NCBI GenBank assembly: GCA_022652735.1
Contig: JALCRP010000017.1
Coordinates: 1-41,207 of the forward strand
Length of the DNA stretch: 41,207 bases
Source: Faecalibacterium sp.
Lineage (GTDB): Bacteria > Bacillota > Clostridia > Oscillospirales > Ruminococcaceae
Direction of reading: 5' to 3'
A program made the position numbers and the translations under genes. Below the pieces are notes generated by a model, which was given only the letters and a program-made list of their open reading frames with translations, made no database searches and was not told the origin of the DNA. Below, piece after piece: positions 1 through 8,325 of the stretch (positions within the stretch are counted from its first letter, which is position 1; the number at the start of each line of letters is the position of its first letter).

Positions 1-86
1 TTTCCAACACTCATAAGGTTCCTTACAAGCTTTCGATATTGTTCAATTTTCAAGGTCCTGTGCGCTCGGCCTCTCGGTCGACAGCT
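1..86 (-). ncRNA. Leader of an rRNA operon (5' part only, runs off the window)
   Basis: Downstream of P2 the minus strand contains GACCTTGAAAATTGAACAA (about 35-55). This resembles the boxA-like antitermination sequence (consensus near TGTTCTTTGAAAA) found in Bacillus-group rRNA leaders and 16S-23S spacers. No 16S sequence is reached before the edge. It could instead precede a 23S-only or tRNA cluster. Confidence 0.6.
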
Positions 87-91
87 TGATT

Positions 92-120
92 ATTATAACT
101 CTGCAAACCCGCTCTGTCAA
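92..120 (-). promoter_or_regulatory. Tandem promoter P2 (perfect consensus), leftward
   Basis: The minus strand shows a perfect -35 TTGACA (115-120), a 17-bp spacer and a perfect -10 TATAAT (92-97). Exact matches to both boxes are rare and typical of stable-RNA promoters. Transcription would start near base 85 and run off the left edge of the window. Confidence 0.85.
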
Positions 121-176
121 GCGTTTTTTCGATTTATTTTTCATCAAGCCGGCCGCCTCAAGCGGAGAGCATGGAT

Positions 177-205
177 ATAGTACCATTTCGTCCGGCGCCT
201 GTCAA
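177..205 (-). promoter_or_regulatory. Tandem promoter P1 of a leftward (probably rRNA) operon
   Basis: On the minus strand a perfect -35 TTGACA (200-205) is followed after exactly 17 bp by TACTAT (177-182). It lies 85 bp upstream of a second, stronger promoter with the same direction. Tandem near-consensus sigma-A promoters are typical of Firmicutes rRNA operons; assigning this pair to an rRNA operon is inference, because the operon lies off the left edge. Confidence 0.75.
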
Positions 206-310
206 CAGCTTTTTGCGCTTTCTTTGACGGAAATCATACTTTTGTCATCTTTGCTTACTCTCCGTAAAATACACGGCTGATTTGTGTCGAAAAAATATAC
301 AATCCGGCAT

Positions 311-982
311 TTATTCCAAAAGCCTTGTCCGCATTTGTTTCAGGATTCTGCGCTCCCGCCGGGAGATTTGCACCTGCGTAGTATGCAGCAGGCTTGCCGT
401 CTCGCTTTGGGTGCGGCCCGCATAAAAGCGCAGGCGGATCAGCAGCCTGTCCTCTTCCGGCAGATTCTGCATTACTTCGGCGAGGCCGATGCGGTCGGAA
501 AGCTCTTCTTCTGGCGAATCCACCGGAATATCCAGCTCTTTGCCCGGCTCGTCGCTGTTTTCCGGCGTCAGGCTGATGGCCGGCAGCGCGGCCCGGATGG
601 CGAAGGCAACTGCTTCGGGCGTAGAATCCAGCTCCTGCGCGAGGCGGGCCACGCCCGGCTCGATGCCGGTCTGCTTCAAAAGGCGCTCGCGTACGGCGTT
701 TATTTTAAGCCCCAGCTCTTTTACCGAGCGGCTTACTTTTACCGTGCCGCCATCGCGGAAGAGCTTTTTGATCTCGCCCAGAATCACCGGCACCGCATAC
801 GTGGAAAAGCAGACGCCGCGCCCGCGATCAAAGCCGTCATACGCTTTCAGCAGGCCGATGCAGCCCGCGCTGTAGAGGTCATCATATTCGATGCCGCGCC
901 CGCGGAAGCGCCCTGCGCAGGCATGCACCAACCCTAGATTGTTTTGAATAAAGTCATCCCGTGTCTGCGTATCAATCGTCAT
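311..982 (-). CDS. sigF: Sporulation sigma factor SigF (SpoIIAC)
   Basis: Forespore-specific RNA polymerase sigma factor of the SigF/SigG family, 223 aa. Region 2 carries the family signature FSTYAVPVILGEIKKLFRDG (about residues 59-78) followed by GTVKVSRSVKELG. The C-terminal region 4 helix-turn-helix is recognisable as QSETASLLHTTQVQISRRER. It is about 30 residues shorter at the N terminus than B. subtilis SigF. The start has AAGGAG 10 bp upstream. It is the last gene of a spoIIAA-spoIIAB-sigF operon, 34 bp after spoIIAB. By family knowledge it is held inactive by SpoIIAB until the anti-anti-sigma factor SpoIIAA releases it in the forespore. No clear terminator follows; the rRNA-type promoters begin about 105 bp downstream. 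Confidence 0.93.
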   Translation of the reverse strand: MTIDTQTRDDFIQNNLGLVHACAGRFRGRGIEYDDLYSAGCIGLLKAYDGFDRGRGVCFSTYAVPVILGEIKKLFRDGGTVKVSRSVKELGLKINAVRERLLKQTGIEPGVARLAQELDSTPEAVAFAIRAALPAISLTPENSDEPGKELDIPVDSPEEELSDRIGLAEVMQNLPEEDRLLIRLRFYAGRTQSETASLLHTTQVQISRRERRILKQMRTRLLE

Positions 983-1016
983 AAACGCCTGTCTCCTTTA
1001 TAAAGGTATGTAAGCG

Positions 1017-1451
1017 TCAGACACGGGCGGCCAGTTCCTTCGTCAGCGTTACCCTTGTACCGCGGCCGGGATGGGAAATAACCCGGACGCCATCCATAAA
1101 GCTCTGCATCACGGTAAAGCCGAGGCCCGAGCGCTCCTCGGGGTTGCCCGTGGTATATAGTGGTTCCATCGCCTTTTTCACATCCGGGATGCCGACGCCC
1201 TGATCGGCGACGGTGATCCGTACACGGCGGCCCTCGTAGATAGCCAACGTCATCGTCACGACGCCCACCGTATCCGGGTAGGCGTGGACGATGCAGTTCG
1301 TCACGGCCTCCGAGACGGCAGTTTTGATGTCGGCAAGCTGCGGCACAGTGGGATCATACCGGGCCAGAAAAGCCGCGGCCGCACCGCGCGCAAAAGCCTC
1401 GTTTGCGCTGTAGGAAGGGAATGTGATTTTCGTCCGATTTTCCTGTTTCAT
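1017..1451 (-). CDS. spoIIAB: Anti-sigma-F factor / serine kinase SpoIIAB
   Basis: GHKL-fold protein, 144 aa, that binds SigF and phosphorylates SpoIIAA. The ATP-binding N box is EAVTN (residues 48-52), followed by the G1 box DQGVGI and the G2 box SGLGFTVM. Longer upstream in-frame extensions run back into spoIIAA and are unlikely. The ATG chosen here overlaps the spoIIAA stop as ATGA, the usual sign of translational coupling in this operon. The order spoIIAA-spoIIAB-sigF is the same as in Bacillus and Clostridium. Confidence 0.94.
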   Translation of the reverse strand: MKQENRTKITFPSYSANEAFARGAAAAFLARYDPTVPQLADIKTAVSEAVTNCIVHAYPDTVGVVTMTLAIYEGRRVRITVADQGVGIPDVKKAMEPLYTTGNPEERSGLGFTVMQSFMDGVRVISHPGRGTRVTLTKELAARV

Positions 1452-1756
1452 CCTTTTGCCTCCAAAACTTCGATCTGTGCGATCTGCAAAATCTTTTCGA
1501 TCTGTGCCGGCGGATGCCGGATGCACAACTTTCCGCCCGCGGCGCGCATGCGGCGCAGGCGCCCTAAAATCAGCCCGACGCCCGAAGAATCCATAAATCC
1601 GACGCCCGAAAAATCCAAGATCAGCGTCCCGGGCATCCGTGCGTCGATCTGTGCATCCACCGCCAGCCGCAGCAGTTGGGCGGAATCATGGTCGATCTCC
1701 CCGGCCAAGTAGGCGTAGAGCGTACTGTCGGCGGCCTCAAATGTCACATTTGCCAT
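1448..1756 (-). CDS. spoIIAA: Anti-anti-sigma factor SpoIIAA
   Basis: STAS-domain protein, 102 aa, first gene of the spoIIA operon. The phosphorylation site is in GVGFMDSSGVGLILGR; the serine at residue 58 corresponds to the Ser58 phosphorylated by SpoIIAB in B. subtilis. The ATG at 1754-1756 has GGAGGAAAAAAG directly upstream, so an in-frame ATG 13 codons earlier, which lies in the terminator region, is rejected. Unphosphorylated SpoIIAA releases SigF from SpoIIAB. A SigH-type promoter is expected, but I could not identify one with confidence between the upstream terminator and the start codon. Confidence 0.93.
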   Translation of the reverse strand: MANVTFEAADSTLYAYLAGEIDHDSAQLLRLAVDAQIDARMPGTLILDFSGVGFMDSSGVGLILGRLRRMRAAGGKLCIRHPPAQIEKILQIAQIEVLEAKG

Positions 1757-1780
1757 CTTTTTTCCTCCGCTTTTTTCATA

Positions 1781-1821
1781 AAAAAAGAAACCCATGCACT
1801 TTTACCAGTGTACGGGTTTCT
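1781..1821 (-). terminator. Rho-independent terminator between the folC-like gene and spoIIA
   Basis: The inverted repeat 1786-1799/1808-1821 (AGAAACCC ends, 8-bp loop, one mismatch) is followed on the minus strand by a T-run. It separates valS-vanZ-folC-like transcription from the sporulation operon. Confidence 0.8.
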
Positions 1822-1849
1822 CTTTGCATATTTTAGAAAAGGCTGTCGC

Positions 1850-3121
1850 TCATCCTCGGGGCGGGAAATGTTTTTTTGCCGCGCGGCAAACGGCCTTTCC
1901 GCCCAAGATCAGAATGCCCTCGTTGCCGTCGGCGCGGGCCTTTTCCACGGCTTCCTCCAGGTCGGCGCATACCGTCGTATCGAAATGAAAGCGCGCGGCC
2001 GCGGCGGCATCCTCGGCCTTTACGGCGTCCGGGCCTTCGGGCGTAACGAGATATACATGGTCGATTGCATTGTCGCTCATGCCGGGCAGCTGATTTTTCT
2101 CGGTTTTTTCCGCTTCGGGGATAAAGCCGTTTTCCAGCGCGGCAAAAAAGGCATCCGGCTTTTCGCAGCCGGAAAGCCCGGCAATGACAGAAACGTGATC
2201 GAATTCGGCCGCGCACAAAAGCTGGGCCAGCGCCGCGGCCTGCATCGGCTTATGGCACGGATCGGCCAGCACATAGGGGCGGCGGCGCAGCAGATGTGCC
2301 CCGCTTTCCGCCTGCACAGCGGCCAAGCCTTTCAGGATGGCTTCGTCCGAAATTTCATAGCCTTTGCGCCACAAGGCCAGCGCAAGCTCTACGGCTACTG
2401 CAGCGCTTTCGGCCGCAGGCCGGCCGACGGTTGGCAAAACCAACTCGTATCCGCCATAGTCGAAATGGTTTTCCAGCCGGCGCGCCTTATGCTGCGTTAA
2501 ATCCTCGCCATCGGGCACCGTCAGCGCACAATCCGCCTTGCCCGCCGCGACGATAATCTCCGTAAGGGCCGCCTTAGGCTGAGCAGGTGTCGTCACGGCG
2601 GCCGTGCCTTTGCGCATTACGGCGGACGCCATGCAGGCAATACGCTCCAGAGAGTGGCCGCTTCCGTCTTCACCGATCTGCGTTACAGCGCAGGCCGGCA
2701 GCGCGGGCAAATGTTCTGCCAGCAGCGCATCTTCCAGCTCTACAACGGCAAAAGCGCACTTTGCCGCGGAAAAGCAAAAGCAGGCCGCGGCCAGCTCTGC
2801 CGCCGCGCGCGGAAAAACCTCGGAGCAGGCGGCGAGCTTTTGGGCCGCCGCGGTAAAAGCTTTCGCCGGGGCCGGCTCGCCCGCGATGCGGATACGCTCC
2901 CGCAGCGGCTCATTGCCCGTAAGGTACAGCCCACAGGGCAGGCCCGCCGCTTCGAGGATCGCCGCCTCCATCGAGGCCACGGCCGTTTTGCCGGCTGTGC
3001 CGGCAACGGCCACATACTGCACCGGCATTTCCGCGCAGCCCAGCGCCGAAAAAGCCGCGGCGACATTTTCCCCTTCCGCCGGGCAGGCGGAAAACCATGC
3101 GTTTGCTTTTGTCAAATCCAT
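1850..3121 (-). CDS. FolC/Mur-ligase-like protein, probably degenerate in activity
   Basis: 423 aa, aligned over its length with folylpolyglutamate/dihydrofolate synthase: an N-terminal helix region, a P-loop AVAGTAGKTAVASM (about residues 38-51), then GLYLTGNEPLRERIRIAGE, matching the FolC pattern of GLYTSPHL and ERI. The usual GTNGKGS loop reads GTAGKTA. The EVGLGGRLDATN segment is replaced by VELEDALLAEH, and the TNIGxDH/EKAGI region is altered (TQIGEDGSG, ERIACMAS). The position after valS matches the common Firmicutes valS-folC pairing. It may be a FolC that has drifted to another amide-ligase role or lost activity. It starts 3 bp after the VanZ stop, so the two are co-transcribed. Confidence 0.75.
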   Translation of the reverse strand: MDLTKANAWFSACPAEGENVAAAFSALGCAEMPVQYVAVAGTAGKTAVASMEAAILEAAGLPCGLYLTGNEPLRERIRIAGEPAPAKAFTAAAQKLAACSEVFPRAAAELAAACFCFSAAKCAFAVVELEDALLAEHLPALPACAVTQIGEDGSGHSLERIACMASAVMRKGTAAVTTPAQPKAALTEIIVAAGKADCALTVPDGEDLTQHKARRLENHFDYGGYELVLPTVGRPAAESAAVAVELALALWRKGYEISDEAILKGLAAVQAESGAHLLRRRPYVLADPCHKPMQAAALAQLLCAAEFDHVSVIAGLSGCEKPDAFFAALENGFIPEAEKTEKNQLPGMSDNAIDHVYLVTPEGPDAVKAEDAAAAARFHFDTTVCADLEEAVEKARADGNEGILILGGKAVCRAAKKHFPPRG

Positions 3122-3124
3122 CGT

Positions 3125-3637
3125 TTACTCCTTATTCCGGGCAAAAAAGGCGGCATAAATCAGCGAGCAGAACCACAAGATCACCAGCGCGGCCAAAAGC
3201 CCCGCCATCGCGCCGGAAAAGTCGATCCACACATCCGTCACCTGGCTTGAACGCCCTTGCGTGAAAATTTGGATGGTCTCATCGCACATAGCCGTCAAAA
3301 GCGCGCCGAGCATCGGCCAGCTGATGTGCCGAAAATAATGCTTTGTATATACGCGCAGGCACAGCATCAACCAAAAGCCCTCGAGCATATACTCGCTGAA
3401 ATGCCCCAGCTTGCGGATAATGTGGTCTGTCAGGCGGGCGGCAAGGCCCGGCTGGCCAAGCTTTGTCAATACCTGCTGTGCTGTTTCAAGCACGGCCTGG
3501 CTGCGCCCCTCGGATACGCCCGCAATCTGCCGCGAGTTGGAAAAGATGAACAGGATCGTCAGGATCAGGCAGAACGTAAAAAAGATACGCCCGCAAACCA
3601 CCCACGGGTTTATGCGGAGATTGGTTTGATCGTCCAA
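3125..3637 (-). CDS. VanZ-family membrane protein
   Basis: About 170 aa with four predicted membrane segments: one near the N terminus (RIFFTFCLILTILFIFS), two in the middle and one at the C terminus. Family motifs are RKLGHFSEYMLEGF and CDETIQIFTQGRSSQVTDVWIDFSGAMAG, read in two blocks around residues 83-96 and 124-150. An upstream TTG at 3652 lies inside the AAAGGAG ribosome site, so the TTG at 3635-3637, six bases after that site, is the likelier start. VanZ proteins are linked to teicoplanin resistance in enterococci, but most clostridial copies have no known role. It sits between valS and the folC-like gene in one operon. Confidence 0.8.
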   Translation of the reverse strand: MDDQTNLRINPWVVCGRIFFTFCLILTILFIFSNSRQIAGVSEGRSQAVLETAQQVLTKLGQPGLAARLTDHIIRKLGHFSEYMLEGFWLMLCLRVYTKHYFRHISWPMLGALLTAMCDETIQIFTQGRSSQVTDVWIDFSGAMAGLLAALVILWFCSLIYAAFFARNKE

Positions 3638-3666
3638 AAGTTCTCCTTTCAAAGCCGTGCCGCTTT

Positions 3667-6372
3667 TTAGCCCAGCGCGGCGATGCTCTCGTCGATATTG
3701 GCGAGCTTATCCTTGCTCTTTTCCTGCTTGGTGCGGATGTCTGCCACCAACGCGGCCGGGGCTTTTTCCACAAACTTCGGGTTGCTCAGCTGGTTTGTAA
3801 ACATGGCCAGCTCTTTTTCCGCTTTTTGTTTTTCTTTTTGCAGGCGGGCCAATTCTTTCTCGCGGTCGATCAGCTCCATCAGCGGGATAAAGCCGCGCGC
3901 CGCGTGGGTGGATACCTGCACCATTCCCTCGGTGCTGCCCATATACTTTTCGGTAAAAGTAACCTCCGTGGCGAAAGCGAACTTTGCCAGATATACGCCG
4001 CCCTTTTCAAACGGGGCTTTGTCCGCCGTCTCGATCACCATGCTGGTTTTCTTGGCGGGATGGACGTTCATGTCCGTACGCACGGCGCGCACAGCCTTGA
4101 TATAATCCATCACCTTTTCAAAGTCCTCTTCTTCGGTAGGCCAGTTATGGGCCTCGTCGCAGGTGGGCCAGCTTTGCGTCATGATGGTTTCGGCGCTGCC
4201 GGGCAGGGCCTGATACAATTCTTCTGTGATAAACGGCATAAACGGATGCAGCAGGCGCAGCGCCTGATCCAGCACATACACAAGCACCTTGCGGGCGGTA
4301 TCGGCCGCAGCCTCGTCGCCGGAAGAAAGGCGTGTCTTGGCGATTTCGATATACCAATCGCAGTAAACATTCCAAATAAAATCGTTGATTTTGGCGGCAG
4401 CAAGGCCCATCTCGTAATGGTCGAGATTATCCGTCACGGCCTTTGCCACCTGATTCAGCTTAGTCAAAACCCACTTGTCGCTCATATCAAGGCGGGCTTC
4501 TTCGGGCAGGCCGGGCACAAAATCCTCCGGCAGGTTCATCAGCACAAAGCGCGTTGCGTTCCAAAGCTTATTGGCAAAGTTGCGCGCGGCCTTTACCTTT
4601 TCTTCCGAGTAGCGCATATCGTTACCCGGCGTCGAGCCGTCGACAAGCATAAAGCGCAGCGCATCCGCGCCGTACTGGGCGATCACTTCCAACGGGTCGA
4701 TGCCATTGCCGAGCGATTTTGACATCTTGCGGCCTTGGCTGTCGCGCACGATGCCATGAATGCACACGGTATCAAACGGCGCTTTGCCCGTGTAGGCAAG
4801 CCCCGAGAAGATCATACGGCTAACCCAGAAGCCGATAATGTCGTAACCCGTAACCAACGTGTTCGTCGGATAGAAGTACTTCAAATCTTCGCTGTTTTCA
4901 TCCGGCCAGCCGAGCGTGCTGAACGGCCACAGCGCCGAGGAGAACCACGTATCCAGCGTGTCGGGGTCCTGCTTCAGGCGGCTGCCGCCGCACTTCGGGC
5001 AGGCCGTGGGCGCAGTTTTTGCCACAATCGTTTCGCCGCAGTCGTCGCAGTACCACGCCGGAATCTGATGGCCCCACCACAGCTGGCGCGAAATGCACCA
5101 ATCGCGTGTGTTGGCCATCCAGTTCTGGTAGTTTTTCGTAAAGCGCTCGGGCACAAACTTGATCGTGCCCTGATCCACGGCCTCGACAGCGGGCTTCGCC
5201 AAAGGCTCCATCTTGACAAACCACTGCTTCGAGACCATCGGCTCAATCGTGGAATGGCAGCGGTAGCATGTGCCGACATCATGCGTCAGCGGCTCTGTTG
5301 CTTTCAGGTAGCCGCCGGCCTCGAGATCGGCCAAAATCGCCTTGCGGGCTTCCAGCGCCGTAAGGCCCGCATATTTGCCGCAATCCAGCACTTCCGGCTC
5401 GCCGACGGCGGCCTTGCCGGAGGCGCGCAGCGCGTCGGCCTCGGCTTTGTCTTTTGCGCCCGTCATGTGGCCGTCATAGGTAAACACGCGGATCACGGGC
5501 AGATTATGGCGCTGGCCCACTTCAAAGTCGTTGGGGTCATGCGCAGGGGTGATCTTCACGACACCGGTGCCTTTTTCCATATCGGCATGCTCATCGCACA
5601 CAATCGGAATTTCCTTATCAAGCAGCGGCAAAATCACGTGGCAGCCGTGCAGATGGGCATAGCGCGGATCAGCCGTATTGATGGCAACGGCGGTATCGCC
5701 CAGCATTGTCTCGGGACGGGTCGTCGCCAGCTCGAGCTTTTCGCCGGTTTCCTTCACGGTATATAAAAGGTGCCAGAAATGGCCCTCTTTCGATTCGTAC
5801 TCCACCTCGGCGTCCGAAATGGACGTGTTGCAGTGCGGGCACCAGTTCACCATGCGGTTGCCGCGGTAGATCAGGCCCTTATTGTACAGGCGCACGAACA
5901 CCTCTTTTACGGCGTCCGAGCAGCCCTCGTCCATCGTAAAGCGCTCACGCTGCCAATCGCACGAGCAGCCCAGCTTTTTCAGCTGGCTGACGATGCGGTT
6001 TCCATATTTGTTTTTCCATGCCCATGCGCGCTCCAAAAACTTGTCGCGGCCGAGCATATCCTTTGTCAGGCCCTCTTTGCGCATATCCTCGACAACCTTG
6101 GCTTCGGTGGCGATCGAGGCATGGTCGGTGCCGGGCACCCACAGCGCGGCATAGCCCTGCATGCGCTTTGAGCGCGTCAGGATGTCCTGCATGGTTTCAT
6201 CCATCGCGTGGCCCATGTGCAGCTGGCCCGTTACGTTCGGGGGCGGCATCACGATCGTATAGGATTTTTTCTTCGGATCAGCCTGCGTGTGGAAATAGCC
6301 TTTGTCCAGCCAGAACTGATAGATTCGATCCTCCACTTGGCTCGGATCATACTGCTTTGCAAGTTCCTTCAT
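3667..6372 (-). CDS. valS: Valine-tRNA ligase
   Basis: Class I aminoacyl-tRNA synthetase, 901 aa, charging tRNA-Val in the cytoplasm. The ATP motifs are visible: the HIGH equivalent HMGH at residues 52-55 after PPPNVTGQL, and KMSKS in GRKMSKSLGNGIDP in the second half. Paired CxxC motifs (CDDC...CPKC) suggest a zinc site in the insertion. The C-terminal 65 residues are the valine-enzyme coiled coil (IDREKELARLQKEKQKAEKE). The ATG at 6370-6372 follows GGAGGAAAACCG. Upstream in-frame codons fall inside the T-box terminator and are untranslated. Regulation is by a T-box leader. Confidence 0.97.
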   Translation of the reverse strand: MKELAKQYDPSQVEDRIYQFWLDKGYFHTQADPKKKSYTIVMPPPNVTGQLHMGHAMDETMQDILTRSKRMQGYAALWVPGTDHASIATEAKVVEDMRKEGLTKDMLGRDKFLERAWAWKNKYGNRIVSQLKKLGCSCDWQRERFTMDEGCSDAVKEVFVRLYNKGLIYRGNRMVNWCPHCNTSISDAEVEYESKEGHFWHLLYTVKETGEKLELATTRPETMLGDTAVAINTADPRYAHLHGCHVILPLLDKEIPIVCDEHADMEKGTGVVKITPAHDPNDFEVGQRHNLPVIRVFTYDGHMTGAKDKAEADALRASGKAAVGEPEVLDCGKYAGLTALEARKAILADLEAGGYLKATEPLTHDVGTCYRCHSTIEPMVSKQWFVKMEPLAKPAVEAVDQGTIKFVPERFTKNYQNWMANTRDWCISRQLWWGHQIPAWYCDDCGETIVAKTAPTACPKCGGSRLKQDPDTLDTWFSSALWPFSTLGWPDENSEDLKYFYPTNTLVTGYDIIGFWVSRMIFSGLAYTGKAPFDTVCIHGIVRDSQGRKMSKSLGNGIDPLEVIAQYGADALRFMLVDGSTPGNDMRYSEEKVKAARNFANKLWNATRFVLMNLPEDFVPGLPEEARLDMSDKWVLTKLNQVAKAVTDNLDHYEMGLAAAKINDFIWNVYCDWYIEIAKTRLSSGDEAAADTARKVLVYVLDQALRLLHPFMPFITEELYQALPGSAETIMTQSWPTCDEAHNWPTEEEDFEKVMDYIKAVRAVRTDMNVHPAKKTSMVIETADKAPFEKGGVYLAKFAFATEVTFTEKYMGSTEGMVQVSTHAARGFIPLMELIDREKELARLQKEKQKAEKELAMFTNQLSNPKFVEKAPAALVADIRTKQEKSKDKLANIDESIAALG

Positions 6373-6391
6373 CGGTTTTCCTCCTGCTTTT

Positions 6392-6640
6392 TGTAGGGCA
6401 ACAAAAAAGCCGCCCCACGGAAATTTCCAATGGGACGGCTGTAAAAGCCGCGGTACCACCCAAATTGCGCCCGCCTGCGGCGGGTGCCTCTTGACGGCCC
6501 CGATAACGGAGAGCCGGCCCGAAAGCGGCTGAAAATTCACCGCCCCTGCTCCAAAGCGACAACGCAGCGGCCCTTTCGCCGGTTTTCACCCTCCCGGCTC
6601 TCTTTCGGAAAAGGCACGGCTGCGCCCTCTTTTTCTCTGC
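6392..6640 (-). promoter_or_regulatory. T-box riboswitch leader of valS
   Basis: The minus-strand leader has a stem I region with the AGAGAGCCGG...CCGGC apical arm, and a T-box bulge GGGTGGTACCGCGGC at 6447-6461. It ends in a terminator, 6408-6440, with T-run 6403-6408. The T-box strand can pair with the terminator 5' side, the usual antiterminator alternative. The triplet GTC at 6558-6560, just before GCTTTGGAGC, is the likely specifier codon (valine). Uncharged tRNA-Val would stabilise the antiterminator and allow valS transcription. Confidence 0.93.
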
Positions 6641-6655
6641 ATTTTGATACAAAAG

Positions 6656-6684
6656 ACTATACTGTTTTTGGGCAGTATTGTCAA
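6656..6684 (-). promoter_or_regulatory. valS promoter
   Basis: On the minus strand -35 TTGACA (6679-6684), a 17-bp spacer and -10 TATAGT (6656-6661) lie immediately upstream of the T-box leader. Confidence 0.8.
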
Positions 6685-6748
6685 GCTGTGGGCGGAAAAA
6701 TCACAGGAGCGCACCGTGGTGCAGTGCGGCGCCACCCCATGCTTTGTC

Positions 6749-7624
6749 TCATTCCAAATTCAGGTGTTTTTTCATCAGCCAATCGGCAAGGCAGAAATAG
6801 AGGGCAGCAAAGACGATGCACGGCAGCGCAGTAACCGCAACATCCAGCCAAAACTGGCCCGCCGTGGGCAGCGCGTTCAAGGCTGCCGTAAGGCTTCCGC
6901 CAACGCTGGAGGCAGTTGTGCTTACCTCAACAAGTTTTATGCCACCAAAACCAAGCAGCGCCGTAAGGAGGCTTTGCGCATTTGCCAGCACGATAAACGC
7001 CAAAATTCCGGCCGGCACAGGATATTTTTTCACCTGATGCGCAAGCATGATAACGGCGTAGATCAACAGGGTGCTGCAGGCGATCGCCGCGGCCGCGGCA
7101 ATCAACAGTCCCATAATCATTAGCACAAGCGGCTGGCCGAACTCCTGCTGCGCAGAGACGAAGAAATCCGCAAGATTTTCATTGGCGGAAAAGACGGGTG
7201 TGCCCAGCGTCATTACGCATACCATTAAAAGCCCCGAAAGTAAGATTGCCAAAAGGCTGGCGAGGCTCCAAAGCTCCCCGGCGATCAGCTTGCTGGCGAT
7301 CAGCGTTTTTGCGCTGACGGGCAGTGTGTGCATCAAATAGCCCTCGCCGCCCAACAGGTTTTTGCGAAAGCGCTCGATGATCGTCACGACCGTCAGCACA
7401 CCGGTGGCCACCACCAATGCAAAATAGACGATCGACAGAATCGCCATTGCGATCCCGATGCCGGAGTTGACGGGTACCGTTGTTTCGTTAAACATGGCCT
7501 CGCCCGGCAGCGCAAAGCGCATCGCTACTCCCAGCATCAGCGCCACGGCCACAAGGCCGAGATATACCCCGCCAAAAGTGCGGCCCGTAGCCTGAAACTC
7601 ATACTTCAATAACTTTTTCAGCAT
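6749..7624 (-). CDS. ABC-2 type transporter permease
   Basis: 291 aa with six or seven hydrophobic segments (for example VYLGLVAVALMLGVAMRFAL, IAMAILSIVYFALVVATGVL and the C-terminal CIVFAALYFCLADWL) and no catalytic motif. It begins MLKKLLKYEFQATGR, the N-terminal pattern of ABC-2 permeases that act with a single ATPase. Its start overlaps the ATPase stop by 7 bp, so the two are translationally coupled. The GntR-ATPase-permease order is typical of cell-envelope-stress or peptide-antibiotic exporters in Firmicutes (YtrA-type systems); the substrate cannot be read from sequence. Confidence 0.85.
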   Translation of the reverse strand: MLKKLLKYEFQATGRTFGGVYLGLVAVALMLGVAMRFALPGEAMFNETTVPVNSGIGIAMAILSIVYFALVVATGVLTVVTIIERFRKNLLGGEGYLMHTLPVSAKTLIASKLIAGELWSLASLLAILLSGLLMVCVMTLGTPVFSANENLADFFVSAQQEFGQPLVLMIMGLLIAAAAAIACSTLLIYAVIMLAHQVKKYPVPAGILAFIVLANAQSLLTALLGFGGIKLVEVSTTASSVGGSLTAALNALPTAGQFWLDVAVTALPCIVFAALYFCLADWLMKKHLNLE

Positions 7625-8325
7625 TTGAATACCTCCCGGAAATAAGCGTCCACGCTCTTGCCTTCTGTTTCACGCAGTTCTTCTACGGCGCGGTGTGCAA
7701 GCACACTGCCGTTGCGCAGAAATACCGCTTCGTCCAATACCGGCTCGATGTCCTCGATCAGATGCGTCGAAATCAGCACCGTGGCATTTTCGCTGTAATT
7801 GCCGAGGATGGTGTTCAGAATATAATCGCGGGCCGCGGGGTCTACGCCGCCGATCGGCTCATCCAGCAGATAGAGCTGGGCCGCGCGGCTCATGGCCAAA
7901 ATCAGCTGCACCTTTTCTTTCGTGCCCTTCGACAGCGTTTTCAGCGGTGCGCGTGTCGAAATTTCCAGTTTAGCAAGCATTTCGTGCGCCTTTTGGGCGC
8001 TGAAATCGGCATAGAAATCCGCAAACATCTGCACCAACTGCTCGACGTTCATCCAATCGGGCAGGTACTGTGCATCCGGCAGATAAGAGACGATGGCTTT
8101 CGTCTCGGGGCCGGGGGCCTTGCCGCCGATCAGGATTTCCCCTTCGGTGGGCGTCAAAAGCCCGTTTGCCAGTTTCAGCAGCGTCGTTTTGCCGCTGCCG
8201 TTCGGGCCAAGCAGGCCGACGATGCGCCCGCGCCCGAGGTGCAGCTCTGCATGGTCCAGCGCCGGGGCGCCCTTTCCGTACCGCTTTGTCAGCCCGGTAC
8301 AGGCCAAAATTTCGTTTTCTGCCAT
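7618..8325 (-). CDS. ABC transporter ATP-binding protein
   Basis: 235-aa nucleotide-binding subunit. Walker A is GPNGSGKTT (residues 40-48), the signature is LSKGTKEKVQL (131-141, a variant of LSGGQ), Walker B is LYLLDEP (151-157), and the switch histidine is in LISTH. It drives the adjacent ABC-2 permease. Its ATG overlaps the stop of the GntR regulator by one base (TAATG), so regulator and transporter are one operon. Confidence 0.93.
   Translation of the reverse strand: MAENEILACTGLTKRYGKGAPALDHAELHLGRGRIVGLLGPNGSGKTTLLKLANGLLTPTEGEILIGGKAPGPETKAIVSYLPDAQYLPDWMNVEQLVQMFADFYADFSAQKAHEMLAKLEISTRAPLKTLSKGTKEKVQLILAMSRAAQLYLLDEPIGGVDPAARDYILNTILGNYSENATVLISTHLIEDIEPVLDEAVFLRNGSVLAHRAVEELRETEGKSVDAYFREVFKC

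Noticed and set aside
284..937. 217-codon plus-strand frame opposite sigF
   Set aside because: It mirrors the sigF reading frame, has no ribosome site, and the sigF motifs on the other strand are unambiguous.
1676..2500. 274-codon plus-strand frame opposite the folC-like gene
   Set aside because: It crosses a terminator and the spoIIAA start, with no recognisable domain.
3683..5766. Long plus-strand reading frames (up to 343 codons) opposite valS
   Set aside because: They are antisense shadows created by the GC-rich valS codons; they lack ribosome sites and family motifs.
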